A stretch of 64,000 nt of DNA. Source: Paractinoplanes bogorensis (lineage in GTDB: Bacteria; Actinomycetota; Actinomycetes; Mycobacteriales; Micromonosporaceae). Below, in pieces: positions 34,534 to 44,277 of this stretch. Position numbers and translations under genes: made by a program. Numbering within the stretch: the first letter of the stretch is position 1; every line of letters starts with the position of its first letter. Location: assembly GCF_018829635.1 (NCBI RefSeq), contig NZ_JAHKKG010000004.1, forward strand, positions 1 through 64,000, given 5' to 3'. Under the pieces are notes generated by a model, which was not told where the DNA came from, did not search any database, and saw only the letters and a program-made list of their open reading frames with translations.

Positions 34534-36027
34534 ATGCGTGCGACGGCAACCGCACGTGACTGGCTGGGACTCGCCGTCCTGGCCCTGCCCTGCCTGCTGG
34601 TGTCGCTCGACGCCGAGGTGCTCAACATGGCCGCCCCGCAGCTCTCGGCCGATCTCCGGCCGACGGCGGTGCAGTTGCTCTGGATCATGGACAGCTACGT
34701 GTTCGTGGTGGCCGGAGCGCTGATCGCGATGGGCGTGCTCGGCGACCGGATCGGCCGGCGCCGGCTGCTGCTCGCCGGTGCGGCCGCGTTCGCGCTGTCG
34801 TCGCTGCTGGCCGCGTTCGCGCCGACGCCCGGACTGCTGATCGCCGCGCGGGTGCTGATGGGCCTGGCCGGCGCCTCGCTGATGCCGTCGACGCTGGCGC
34901 TGATCCGGGCGATGTTCACCGACGCGCGTCAGCGGGGGATCGCGCTCGGCGTCTGGGCCGCGTCGTTCTCGCTCGGCGGGCTGGCCGCTCCGCTGGTCGG
35001 CGGGGTGATGCTCGAGCATTTCTGGTGGGGTTCGGTGTTCCTGCTGGCCGTGCCCGCGACGCTGCTGCTCGTGGTGATCGGCCCGGTGCTGCTGCCCGAG
35101 GCGCGCGACACGTCGGCCCGGGGCTTCGACCTCGGCGGGGCGGTGCTCAGCATGAGTGCGGTGCTGATTTTTGTGTACGGGGTGAAGCGGCTGGCCGCCG
35201 AGGGTGTGCATGTCGTGCCGTTCGTGGCCATCCTGACCGCCGTGCTGCTCGGTGCGCTCTTCCTGCACCGTCAGCGCACGATCGCGCAGCCGCTGCTCGA
35301 TCTGTCCATGTTCCGGGACGCTCGGGTCCGGGTCGCCCTGTCGGCCAACGCGCTGTCGTTCTTCGTGCTTTACGGCACCCAGCTGGCGATCGTCCAGTAC
35401 CTGCAGATCGTCCTCGGACTGTCCCCGATGCGGGCCGGGCTGTGGTCGCTGCCGTCGGTGGTCGCCTTCCTGATCGCGTCGCTGGCCGGGCCGATGCTGG
35501 TGCGCTGGTTCCCGGCCGGGCGGGTGGTGGCCCTGGGCGCCGTCATCCTGGCCACCGGGCACGCGATCATGGCCCTGACCCCGTACGGCGGTGGTCTGCC
35601 GGCCCTGGTCACGGGCATGGTCGTCGCCGGTCTGGGACTCGCGCCGGTCTACACGCTGACCACCGATCTGGTTGTTTCCTCCGTACGGTCCGAGCGCGCG
35701 GGGATGGCCGCCGCAGTCACCGAGACCGGGGCCGAACTGGGTGGTGCCGTGGGCATCGCGGTGCTCGGTTCGGTGGTGGTGGCGGCCTATCGCATGGTGG
35801 TGCCCGGGGACGGGACGCTGATGGACGCGATGGCCGAGGGCGGGGACGTTTTCCGGCGCGCTTCCACGGCGTACGGGAACGCCTTCGGTCTTGTCTCGGT
35901 TGTCGCTGCCGTCCTGGTGGCCGTCGCGGCGGTGCTCGCCTGGCGAGTGCTGCGGCCCACTCGGGAGCCGGTCGCGGATCCGTCGCCCGAACCGTCCGAT
36001 ATGGTCACTGCCGCTCGCGTCGGCTAG
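34534..36027 (+). CDS. MFS drug exporter (DHA2, 14 helices)
   Basis: 497 aa from the ATG at 34534, preceded by AAGGAAG; a GTG at 34507 is possible but has no ribosome site. About 14 membrane helices are predicted. Motif A reads GVLGDRIGRRRLL and motif C is near GLAAPLVGGVMLEHFWWGSVF, both typical of the DHA2 group (SmvA/QacA-like multidrug antiporters). It should export cationic or hydrophobic compounds with proton exchange. It is divergently transcribed from the CGNR regulator, a common arrangement for regulator and exporter. Confidence 0.92.
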   Translation: MRATATARDWLGLAVLALPCLLVSLDAEVLNMAAPQLSADLRPTAVQLLWIMDSYVFVVAGALIAMGVLGDRIGRRRLLLAGAAAFALSSLLAAFAPTPGLLIAARVLMGLAGASLMPSTLALIRAMFTDARQRGIALGVWAASFSLGGLAAPLVGGVMLEHFWWGSVFLLAVPATLLLVVIGPVLLPEARDTSARGFDLGGAVLSMSAVLIFVYGVKRLAAEGVHVVPFVAILTAVLLGALFLHRQRTIAQPLLDLSMFRDARVRVALSANALSFFVLYGTQLAIVQYLQIVLGLSPMRAGLWSLPSVVAFLIASLAGPMLVRWFPAGRVVALGAVILATGHAIMALTPYGGGLPALVTGMVVAGLGLAPVYTLTTDLVVSSVRSERAGMAAAVTETGAELGGAVGIAVLGSVVVAAYRMVVPGDGTLMDAMAEGGDVFRRASTAYGNAFGLVSVVAAVLVAVAAVLAWRVLRPTREPVADPSPEPSDMVTAARVG

Positions 36028-36043
36028 GCTATATCTCCTATCG

Positions 36044-36071
36044 GCCGACTAGTGATTGCCGACTAGTGATT
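36044..36071 (+). repeat. 14-bp tandem duplication before redoxin gene
   Basis: GCCGACTAGTGATT occurs twice in direct contact (36044-36057 and 36058-36071) between the MFS stop and the redoxin-like start. The second copy ends just before the ribosome site GAGGTGG. It is a fresh-looking duplication because the copies are identical. Confidence 0.85.
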
Positions 36072-36083
36072 GAGGTGGACGCG

Positions 36084-36620
36084 ATGGTGGCTCTCACGCG
36101 CAGTCGGGACGTTGTGCTCGAGCGCGACGACATCTGGGACCGGCTGGTCAAAACCGGTCACCGGGTGCCGTCGGCGGTGCTGATCGAGGCCGACCTCGGC
36201 CCGATCCACCTCGACCGCCTTCGCCGGACCGGGCCGATCGTGCTGATCTTCTTCCCGTACGCGACGGCCGAACCCGCCGAAACCGCGCTCGCCGGCTACG
36301 AGCGCAACCTCTGGCCCGCGCTGACCGACGCCCACCTGGTCGCGGTGAGCCCGCAGGTCCCCGACCGGCTGGCCGAGATCAAGCGGCGGCACGAGCTGAG
36401 CTACTTCGTGGCGGCCGACCCGCGGCACCAGCTGATCGACGCGTTCAACCTCGGTTTCCACGCGCCGGGGGCCGACGTGCGGCTGGGCGCGGGCCGGTCG
36501 ATCCTGCCGTTCCCGGCCGTGGTGGTGGTCGACCGGGCGGGGGTGGTGCGCTTCGCCGACATCCGCCCGGACGGCGCCGCCTACCCGGAGCCGGCCGAGG
36601 TGCTGGCCGCCCTGGGCTGA
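36084..36620 (+). CDS. Redoxin-like protein without catalytic cysteine
   Basis: 178 aa from the ATG at 36084, with GAGGTGG upstream; a GTG at 36066 is less likely. The thioredoxin-fold AhpC/TSA pattern is clear: GPIVLIFFPYAT, then LTDAHLVAVSPQVPDRLAEIKRRHELSYFVAADPRHQLIDAF, and PFPAVVVVDRAGVVRFADIRPD near the end. Where peroxiredoxins have WCPYC-type residues this one has FPYATAEPAE, and the whole protein contains no cysteine. It cannot reduce peroxides by the usual thiol route. It may be a structural or regulatory relative. Confidence 0.78.
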   Translation: MVALTRSRDVVLERDDIWDRLVKTGHRVPSAVLIEADLGPIHLDRLRRTGPIVLIFFPYATAEPAETALAGYERNLWPALTDAHLVAVSPQVPDRLAEIKRRHELSYFVAADPRHQLIDAFNLGFHAPGADVRLGAGRSILPFPAVVVVDRAGVVRFADIRPDGAAYPEPAEVLAALG

Positions 36621-36662
36621 CCGCCACGCCTGGAGCTGACGTCCGCCCGGCCCGTCCTCGGC

Positions 36663-36688
36663 CGCACTCCCTCGGGTGGGGGAGTGCG
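36663..36688 (+). terminator. Hairpin after redoxin-like gene
   Basis: CGCACTCC at 36663-36670 pairs with GGAGTGCG at 36681-36688 around a ten-base loop, followed by TTCCC. It is a plausible rho-independent-like terminator 43 bases after the stop. Confidence 0.6.
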
Positions 36689-36781
36689 TTCCCTCGCGGC
36701 GGGGATCCCCGGTGCGTCCGGATCGGCGAGCGTAGATCCCATCGAGGCCGCGACTCGCGTGGTCTCGGAGGGGAGATCACG

Positions 36782-37444
36782 ATGAACAAGCTGATCGCCG
36801 GGGGCGCCGCGGGTGCCGTGCTGGCCGGAGTTCTGGGCGTGGGTTCGGCGTCACAGGCTTCTCAGGCTTCGGCGGCGGGCCCGGTGGCTCAGGCGGGCTC
36901 GGCTGTTGAGGCGGGCTTGGCTTCTCGGCCGGGCACGGGTTTTCGCGGCGCGCGGGTCACCGGGACCGGAGAGGTTGTGCTCACCTTCGCGCCCGACCGG
37001 GACGTCCGGCGGTTCTCGTTCGACGTGCGGGCCAAGCCGTACAGCCGCCCGCTGCCCGGCGCCGAGCACGGCCTGCCCAGCGACGCGACCGGGACTGTGC
37101 GGGTGTCGCACTGGGTGGCCGCCCAGAACAAGACCGTGACGTTCGAGGCCACCGCGGACTGCCTGGTCACCGCCCCGGGTGCGGCCACCGTGACCGCGAT
37201 CGTGACCCGGGCCGACAAGGAGGTGGCCGACTGGGTGGGTCAGCGGGTCGGCCTCAGCGTGCAGGACGGCGGACGTGGCCACGGCGACCGGATCGGCGTG
37301 AGCTGGGTCATCAGCGGCGACCAGGACGACAGCGGCAAGTGGGGTCCGGCGCGGATCGGCACCTGCCTGGCCCCGACGGCGTTCGCTCCGGTGACCAAGG
37401 GCGATCTCACCGTACGGCACGCGGACCTCAAGCCCTACGAATGA
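36782..37444 (+). CDS. Secreted protein of unknown function
   Basis: 220 aa, with a strong ribosome site GGAGGGGAG before the ATG. The signal peptide (KLIAGGAAGAVLAGVLGVGSA) is followed by a low-complexity Ala/Gly/Ser linker and a beta-rich domain (VVLTFAPDRDVRRFSFDVRA). Two cysteines (DCLVTAP, GTCLAP) could form a disulphide. No family is recognised. The beta strands suggest an extracellular immunoglobulin-like or binding domain. It stands alone before the PAP2 genes. Confidence 0.75.
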   Translation: MNKLIAGGAAGAVLAGVLGVGSASQASQASAAGPVAQAGSAVEAGLASRPGTGFRGARVTGTGEVVLTFAPDRDVRRFSFDVRAKPYSRPLPGAEHGLPSDATGTVRVSHWVAAQNKTVTFEATADCLVTAPGAATVTAIVTRADKEVADWVGQRVGLSVQDGGRGHGDRIGVSWVISGDQDDSGKWGPARIGTCLAPTAFAPVTKGDLTVRHADLKPYE

Positions 37445-37474
37445 GCCCATGACCACGGGGTATAGCTGAACCCT

Positions 37475-38146
37475 ATGCGGGATCAGGAGCACGCCTTCGA
37501 GATGCGGCTGGCCGTGGCCGCGGCCGGGGCGATCGTGCTGCTCGTGCCGTTCTCGGTGATCGCCGCCCTGATCGTCGGCAACGTCGACTGGCTGCACCAG
37601 CTCGACCATGACGTCAGCGTCCCGGCGCACGACTTCTCGGCGCAGCATCCGGCGCTGGTGCGCTTCATGTGGTGGTGGTGCCTGGTCTTCGACCCGTGGA
37701 CCTGGCGGGCGGCCGCCCTCGCGCTGGTCATCTGGCTGGCCCGGCGCGGGGCCGGCCCGTCGGCGTGGTGGGTCGGCGTGACCATGGCGACCGGCGGGCT
37801 GCTCGGCGTACTGCTGAAACTGCTCTTCGAGCGGGAGCGGCCCGCCTTCCTCGACCCGGTGGCGACGGCGGTCGGTTATTCGTTCCCGTCCGGTCACGCG
37901 CTCAACAATGCGCTCGGCGCAACGGTGGTCGTCATGGCGCTGTGGCCGGTCGTGAAGCGCCGTCGTCTGCTGCTGGCCGCGGGCATCGCGATCCCGGCGG
38001 TCACCGGCCTGTTCCGGATCGGTCTGGGCGTGCACTGGCTCAGCGACGTGGCGGCCGGCTGGCTGTTCGGTGTTGCAGTGGTGGCGGCGACGACGGCCGC
38101 GTTCCTCGTCCGGACCCGGAGATTGAGCGAAGTCACTTCCGGGTAG
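37475..38146 (+). CDS. PAP2-family phosphatase, first copy
   Basis: 223 aa with about six membrane helices. The phosphatase motifs are KLLFERERPAF (C1), SFPSGHALNN (C2) and GVHWLSDVAAGW (C3), so the lipid-phosphate phosphatase site is complete. Likely substrates are phosphatidic acid or undecaprenyl pyrophosphate. It is followed nine bases later by a second PAP2 gene, so the two are co-expressed. Confidence 0.9.
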   Translation: MRDQEHAFEMRLAVAAAGAIVLLVPFSVIAALIVGNVDWLHQLDHDVSVPAHDFSAQHPALVRFMWWWCLVFDPWTWRAAALALVIWLARRGAGPSAWWVGVTMATGGLLGVLLKLLFERERPAFLDPVATAVGYSFPSGHALNNALGATVVVMALWPVVKRRRLLLAAGIAIPAVTGLFRIGLGVHWLSDVAAGWLFGVAVVAATTAAFLVRTRRLSEVTSG

Positions 38147-38155
38147 GAGGCGGCC

Positions 38156-38839
38156 ATGCCACCGCTGCTGACCCAGGTCGCCAAGCGTCTCCTGCTGCCC
38201 GTCGCCATCCTGTTCGCCGTGATGGTCGGCCTGGGTCTCCTGCTGGCGCACCTGCCGATCGGCGGCGAGGACGGCATCAACCGCGCCTTCGAGGCCCACC
38301 GCAATCCGCCGATGAACGTCATCACCGGGATCTTCAGCCTGATCGGCAGCACCCCGGTCATCATCGGCGTCACCGCGCTGGTCGCCATCATCCTGCGGGT
38401 GCGACTGCACCGCTGGCGCGAGCCGCTCTACCTGTGCCTGGCGGTGAGCGCCCAGGCCCTGGTCTTCCTGTTCACGACGCTGGTCATCGACCGCGAACGT
38501 CCCGCCGTCCACAAGATGGACGACTCGCCGCCCACGTCGAGCTTCCCGTCCGGGCACACCTCGGCCGCGGTCGCCCTCTACGTGGGCCTGGCCTTCCTGC
38601 TGTTCACGATGCTGCACCACACCTGGGCCAAACGGCTGGCCTGGCTGCTCGTGCTGGTGCCGATCCTGGTCGCGCTGTCCCGCCTCTACCGGGGCATGCA
38701 CCACCCGACCGACGTGACAGCCTCGTTCCTGAACGGCTGCACCTGCGTAGCCATCATGGCCCGCAACGTCCTGAATCGATCCGTCGACTGGGCGGTCCCC
38801 GACCGTTTCCGCTTCGGCTCACGCCGAGTGGCCCACTGA
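38156..38839 (+). CDS. PAP2-family phosphatase, second copy
   Basis: 227 aa with GGAGG before the ATG and about six membrane helices. The motifs are VIDRERPAVHKMD (C1), SSFPSGHTSAAVALY (C2) and LYRGMHHPTDVTAS (C3), all intact. The protein differs clearly from the first copy, so this is an old pairing rather than a recent duplication. Undecaprenyl pyrophosphate recycling or lipid signalling are the usual roles. A hairpin terminator follows. Confidence 0.9.
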   Translation: MPPLLTQVAKRLLLPVAILFAVMVGLGLLLAHLPIGGEDGINRAFEAHRNPPMNVITGIFSLIGSTPVIIGVTALVAIILRVRLHRWREPLYLCLAVSAQALVFLFTTLVIDRERPAVHKMDDSPPTSSFPSGHTSAAVALYVGLAFLLFTMLHHTWAKRLAWLLVLVPILVALSRLYRGMHHPTDVTASFLNGCTCVAIMARNVLNRSVDWAVPDRFRFGSRRVAH

Positions 38840-38866
38840 AGGTCAGCGTCACGAAGCATGCGGTGG

Positions 38867-38890
38867 CGCCGGGGCGCTGACGCCCCGGCG
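38867..38890. terminator. Convergent terminator hairpin
   Basis: CGCCGGGGCG (38867-38876) and CGCCCCGGCG (38881-38890) form a perfect 10-bp stem with loop CTGA. It lies between the convergent PAP2 and mannitol-type dehydrogenase genes and could stop both. Confidence 0.8.
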
Positions 38891-38904
38891 CGTACGGGAA
38901 GAAC

Positions 38905-40386
<1,482 letters not shown>

Positions 40387-40599
40387 GGTGGCTCTTCCTC
40401 CCGGCAGTGGATCGGGGATAACCCACAGCATCCCACTGGAACGTCCAGGTAACGGGCGTCCGGCTTGGCGAATCTTCTGATGGCCTCGGTCATCGTGACC
40501 GCGCCGTCACCGCCTCCGGCCGCGCGAAACCGGGCCGCGGAATGCCCGCGTACGGAACACGCCGTCTTCTCATGCCCGCTTTCGCGTGCGCCATGCCCG

Positions 40600-40689
40600 T
40601 TTCCCTCAAACCGCCTCGGCCGGCTCCCGCAAAACGCCTCGGCCGGCTCCCTCAAACGGCCTCGGCCGGCTCCCTCAAACGGCCTCGGC
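40600..40689 (-). repeat. 23-bp tandem repeat copying the end of the exporter gene
   Basis: Units of 23 bp (plus strand CGGCTCCCTCAAACGGCCTC followed by GGC) lie at 40621-40643, 40644-40666 and 40667-40689, with a fourth partial unit from 40600. On the minus strand each unit reads GAGCCGGCCGAGGCCGTTTG followed by AGG. It contains the last codons (P-A-E-A-V) and the TGA of the Bcr/CflA gene. The stop codon region has thus been copied downstream three times. Confidence 0.88.
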
Positions 40690-41919
40690 CGGCGACGGCG
40701 AGGGGACCGCTTTGTCCGGGTCGATGGTGGCCGATCGCAGCGCCACCCCGGCCACCGCCGCGGCCGCGAAGAAGAGGGCCATCCCGCCCGACATGATCAG
40801 CACGGTCTGATCGCCCAGCAGCCCGGTCAGCGGTGTGGTCACCGCCCCGGCCAGGAACGGCAGTCCGCCCCCGAACGCCGACGCCGTGCCGGCCGCGCGC
40901 CGCCCGGCGTGCTGGGTGATCGCCGCGTTGGCCGGCAGGTACATGCCCAGCCCGGCGGTCATGACGGCCAGCGCGACCCAGACCACGGCCAGCGGCGGCC
41001 GGTGGCCGGGGGCCAGCAGCGCGGCCGCGAACAGCGCCGCCACCCCGGTCGTCTGCGTCACGACGGCGATCCGCCGCAGGAGGATCGGGCCGGTCCGGAT
41101 CACCAGGAACCGGAACGTGACGCTGGCCGCCACCATCGCGGCCGCGTTCGTCGCGAAGACGATCGTGTAGAGCCGGGCACTGATCCCGAGCTGTTCCTGC
41201 AGGACGAACGACGAGCCACCGATGTAGACGAAGAACCCCGCCATCGTCAGGCACTGCACCAGAACCGGCGCGGCGAAGCTGCGGTCGGTGAGCAGATCGG
41301 CGGCCCGGCGGCCCAGCTGCCGGAGCCCGCCGGGCTGGCGCCGTTCCGGCGGGAGCGTCTCGGGCAGCCCGGTGTACGCGGCGACCGCCATCACGACGCC
41401 CACCACGGCCAGGAACCAGAACACCACCCGCCAGCCGCCGACCGTCGCCGTCAGCACGCCGCCGATCGCGGGCGCGACCACCGGCGCGATCAGGCCGACG
41501 GCCGAGAGGGTGCCGAACATCGCCGCCGCCTGCCGTCCGCGCCACACGTCGTTGACCACGGCCCGGCCCACCGCCACGGCCACCCCGGCCGCGGCGCCCT
41601 GCACGAGACGCTCGGCCACCAGCAGCCAGCCCGACGTGACCAGCGCGCACAGCACCGACATGGCGGCGAAGACCACGCAGGCGGTGAGGACGAGCCCGCG
41701 CCGGCCCCGGGCGTCGCTGACCGGCCCGGAGAGCAGCTGGCCCAGCGCCATCCCGGCGATGCACGAGGTCATGGTCAGCTGCGCCGTCGAGGACGACGTG
41801 TGCAACGACGCCTGCACCTCGGGCAGCGACGCGACGTAGGTGTCGGTGGACAGCGCGCCCGTACCGGTCACGATCAGCAGTGCGGTCGTACTGGGCCGGC
41901 GCTTTAAGAATGACATCAT
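40675..41919 (-). CDS. Bcr/CflA-family multidrug exporter (MFS)
   Basis: 414 aa from the ATG at 41919 (a second ATG follows directly); the longer frame reads through the promoter gap. Twelve membrane helices are predicted. The family marker regions are STDTYVASLPEVQASLHTSS and, in motif A, LSGPVSDARGRRGLVL. It should export drugs such as bicyclomycin or chloramphenicol-type compounds. It is divergent from the ROK regulator with a 93-base gap holding a palindrome. Its 3' end lies in a 23-bp tandem repeat. Confidence 0.92.
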   Translation of the reverse strand: MMSFLKRRPSTTALLIVTGTGALSTDTYVASLPEVQASLHTSSSTAQLTMTSCIAGMALGQLLSGPVSDARGRRGLVLTACVVFAAMSVLCALVTSGWLLVAERLVQGAAAGVAVAVGRAVVNDVWRGRQAAAMFGTLSAVGLIAPVVAPAIGGVLTATVGGWRVVFWFLAVVGVVMAVAAYTGLPETLPPERRQPGGLRQLGRRAADLLTDRSFAAPVLVQCLTMAGFFVYIGGSSFVLQEQLGISARLYTIVFATNAAAMVAASVTFRFLVIRTGPILLRRIAVVTQTTGVAALFAAALLAPGHRPPLAVVWVALAVMTAGLGMYLPANAAITQHAGRRAAGTASAFGGGLPFLAGAVTTPLTGLLGDQTVLIMSGGMALFFAAAAVAGVALRSATIDPDKAVPSPSPAEAV

Positions 41920-41987
41920 GAAAACTCTCAGCCGAGACGCGGGGTATAACTCCATTGAAAGCCAGCGACGCGACTATTGCTACGGTC

Positions 41988-42005
41988 GAGAATTATCGTA
42001 TTCTC
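41988..42005. promoter_or_regulatory. Candidate ROK operator
   Basis: Inverted repeat GAGAAT-TATCGT-ATTCTC, six-base arms and six-base spacer, in the AT-rich gap between the Bcr/CflA gene and the ROK gene, seven bases before the ROK start. The position suits autoregulation and control of the exporter. Confidence 0.5.
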
Positions 42006-42012
42006 ATCAAAT

Positions 42013-43119
42013 ATGACGGCGTTCTTGACCACGGACGAGCGGGTGCAGTCGTTCGTCGCCCACTCGGCCGGTGTCACCCGGGCCGACCTCGTCCGCGAAC
42101 TCCGGGTGGCCACCCCGACCGTGATCAGCGCTGTCCGCCGGTTGCTCGGCGCGGGCACGATCGTCGAGGACGACGGCCCGCCACCCGGCAGCACCCGCGG
42201 CCGCCCGTCGCGCCGGCTCCACGCTCCCGGCCCGGCCCCGCGGCTGGGTCTGCTGCGCTGGAGCGACGGCGTGGCCCGCACCACGCTGATCGGCTTCGAC
42301 GGCACCCCGCTGGCCGAGGAGCCGCTCGACGACGCGGGAGACCTCGACGCCGCGGCCGCTCAGATACGTCGTCTTGCCGGCGCTGCGCCCGTACGGGCAA
42401 TGGTCGTCAGTGTCCCCGCGCCGCTGCTCTCGACCGGCGGCGCGCAAGGCGTGCCGTCCCCGAAGAGCGACGCTCACGGATTCCCGATCCTGGTCGAGAA
42501 CGACGCCAACCTGGCCGCCCTCGGCGAACAGCACCACGGCGGCGCCGCGACCACCGGCGACTTCGTCTACCTCAAGCTCACCAACCGCGAGTTCGGCGCC
42601 GCGATCGTCACCAACGGCCGCCTCGTCCGGGGCACCCACGGCTACGCCGGCGAGATCGCCCACCTGCAGATCGACGCCGACGGCCCGCTCTGCGCCTGCG
42701 GCGGCCGTGGCTGCCTGCGCTCCCAGGTCCACTCGCTGGTCGTCGACACCGCGCAGGCCGCCTACGAGCACGCCGTCACGTTCGCCGGCCTGGCCGGGCT
42801 GGCCGCCACCGGAAACGCCGGCGCCGCCCGCATCCTGCACGACATCGGCCGCACGATCGGCCGCCCGCTGGCCCAGCTGTGCACGTTCCTCGACCCGGCC
42901 ACGGTCATCGTCGACGACACCATCGGCGCCGCCGCCGAGCCGATCGCCGCCGGCCTGCGCTCCGCCTTCACCACCCACGCCCCACCGGCGATCGCCGCCC
43001 ACGTCCCCGTCGCCGTCAGCACGCTGGGCCCCTCGGCCGAACGACAGGGCGCCCTCGAGCTCACCCGCGAACCCGCCCGCACCGGCCACCACACCGGCTC
43101 TCGCAACGGCTTTCGCTGA
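42013..43119 (+). CDS. ROK-family transcriptional regulator
   Basis: 368 aa from the ATG at 42013. An N-terminal winged helix (about 15-60: VTRADLVRELRVATPTVISA) is followed by a ROK sugar-kinase-like domain. The zinc motif CACGGRGCLRSQ is near residue 235, and the sugar/metal segment FPILVENDANLAALGE is near 155-170. The ATP motif is incomplete, as in NagC/XylR-type repressors, so it senses a sugar without phosphorylating it. It is divergent from the Bcr/CflA exporter. Two unknown genes follow on the same strand. Confidence 0.9.
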   Translation: MTAFLTTDERVQSFVAHSAGVTRADLVRELRVATPTVISAVRRLLGAGTIVEDDGPPPGSTRGRPSRRLHAPGPAPRLGLLRWSDGVARTTLIGFDGTPLAEEPLDDAGDLDAAAAQIRRLAGAAPVRAMVVSVPAPLLSTGGAQGVPSPKSDAHGFPILVENDANLAALGEQHHGGAATTGDFVYLKLTNREFGAAIVTNGRLVRGTHGYAGEIAHLQIDADGPLCACGGRGCLRSQVHSLVVDTAQAAYEHAVTFAGLAGLAATGNAGAARILHDIGRTIGRPLAQLCTFLDPATVIVDDTIGAAAEPIAAGLRSAFTTHAPPAIAAHVPVAVSTLGPSAERQGALELTREPARTGHHTGSRNGFR

Positions 43120-43164
43120 ACCGGGTTGAGCGCGGGCCGCGATCAAGCGATCATCGTCGACGTG

Positions 43165-44268
43165 ATGGAGGCAGGAGAGCGCGACCTGGCGCGGATGCGG
43201 GCGTCCGGGACGGCCTGGCCGGAGCTGGCCTACGAGCAGGCGACCGGCGACGACGGCTACGACTTCGACCGGAACGCGGTCGCGCGGGCCCAGGTGCTGT
43301 GGGCCCTGCAGTACGACCGCCGCCCCGGCGACCACGCGCTGGTCCGATGGCTGGCCGAGCAGGAGGCGGTGTGCCGCCGGGAGGCGCCGTTCCAGGGCCT
43401 GACCGAGGAGACCGAGCTGGCCGGCCTGCTGCTGGCCGAGTACCGGCGGCCCGCCGACGTCTGGCTGCAGTGGCAGCTCAAGCGGGCCAACTTCGACACC
43501 TGGTGCGGTTACGACATCGAGCACGTGGTGGCGGCCGGGGCAGATCAAACCCTTTCCCTCGTACGCGCGAGCGAGCACGACCACCGCACCGACATCCTGG
43601 AACGCCTCCTCGACGCGGAGGGCCGTCCCGCACTGTCCGACGAGGACGTGGCCGAGTGGTTCGAGCAGCAACGCCTCCGCTTCCCGCCCGACCCGGCCGC
43701 CGAGGACCCGCTGACCTGGATCGCCCGCGCCCAGCTGATCGGCGACCGTGCCCTGGCCCGCGACCTGATCGACCGGTGGGCCGCCGACCGCCCACGCGAT
43801 CAGGCGACGGTGACCCAGCTGCGCTACGAGCTGGCCGCGATCGGAGCGTTCGCCGAGGCCGCGGCGGCCCAGCGCGAGCGCCTGACCTTCGCCGAGGGCG
43901 CGTGGGACACCGCCTCGGGCTGGTGCGAGCTGGCCGAGTTGGAACGCCGGGCCGGCCACCACGTCGCTGCCTGGGAAGCGCTGCGCACGGCCCGGCGCGC
44001 CCTCGACGACGTGTCCGGCTGGACCGAGGTCGGCCTGGGCCGGGGCTACATGGCCGAGATGTTCCAGCTGGCCGTGGCCGCGCCGAGCGAGCCGGCCCAC
44101 GAGATCTTCACCGCAGCCGACGCCGAGGCCGGGTCCTTCCCCGGCCTGCCCTTGAACACGTTGCGCTTCGCCGTCGAGGCCGCCGTCAACGTGGGCGACG
44201 AACCGAGGGCCGAACATTACCGACAGCTGGCCGCCGCCGAACAGCAGCGCATCAGCCGCCCCGGCTGA
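43165..44268 (+). CDS. Helical-repeat protein of unknown function
   Basis: 367 aa from the ATG at 43165; a TTG at 43126 is also in frame, and neither has a strong ribosome site. The protein is acidic, soluble and almost all helical. Paired helices near the C terminus (SGWCELAELERRAGHHVAAW, then ALRTARRALDDVSGW) look like TPR-type repeats. No catalytic motif is seen. It begins 45 bases after the ROK gene and ends nine bases before the DUF3800-like gene, so it may form a complex with one of these products. No family name is offered. Confidence 0.65.
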   Translation: MEAGERDLARMRASGTAWPELAYEQATGDDGYDFDRNAVARAQVLWALQYDRRPGDHALVRWLAEQEAVCRREAPFQGLTEETELAGLLLAEYRRPADVWLQWQLKRANFDTWCGYDIEHVVAAGADQTLSLVRASEHDHRTDILERLLDAEGRPALSDEDVAEWFEQQRLRFPPDPAAEDPLTWIARAQLIGDRALARDLIDRWAADRPRDQATVTQLRYELAAIGAFAEAAAAQRERLTFAEGAWDTASGWCELAELERRAGHHVAAWEALRTARRALDDVSGWTEVGLGRGYMAEMFQLAVAAPSEPAHEIFTAADAEAGSFPGLPLNTLRFAVEAAVNVGDEPRAEHYRQLAAAEQQRISRPG

Positions 44269-44277
44269 AGAATCCGG

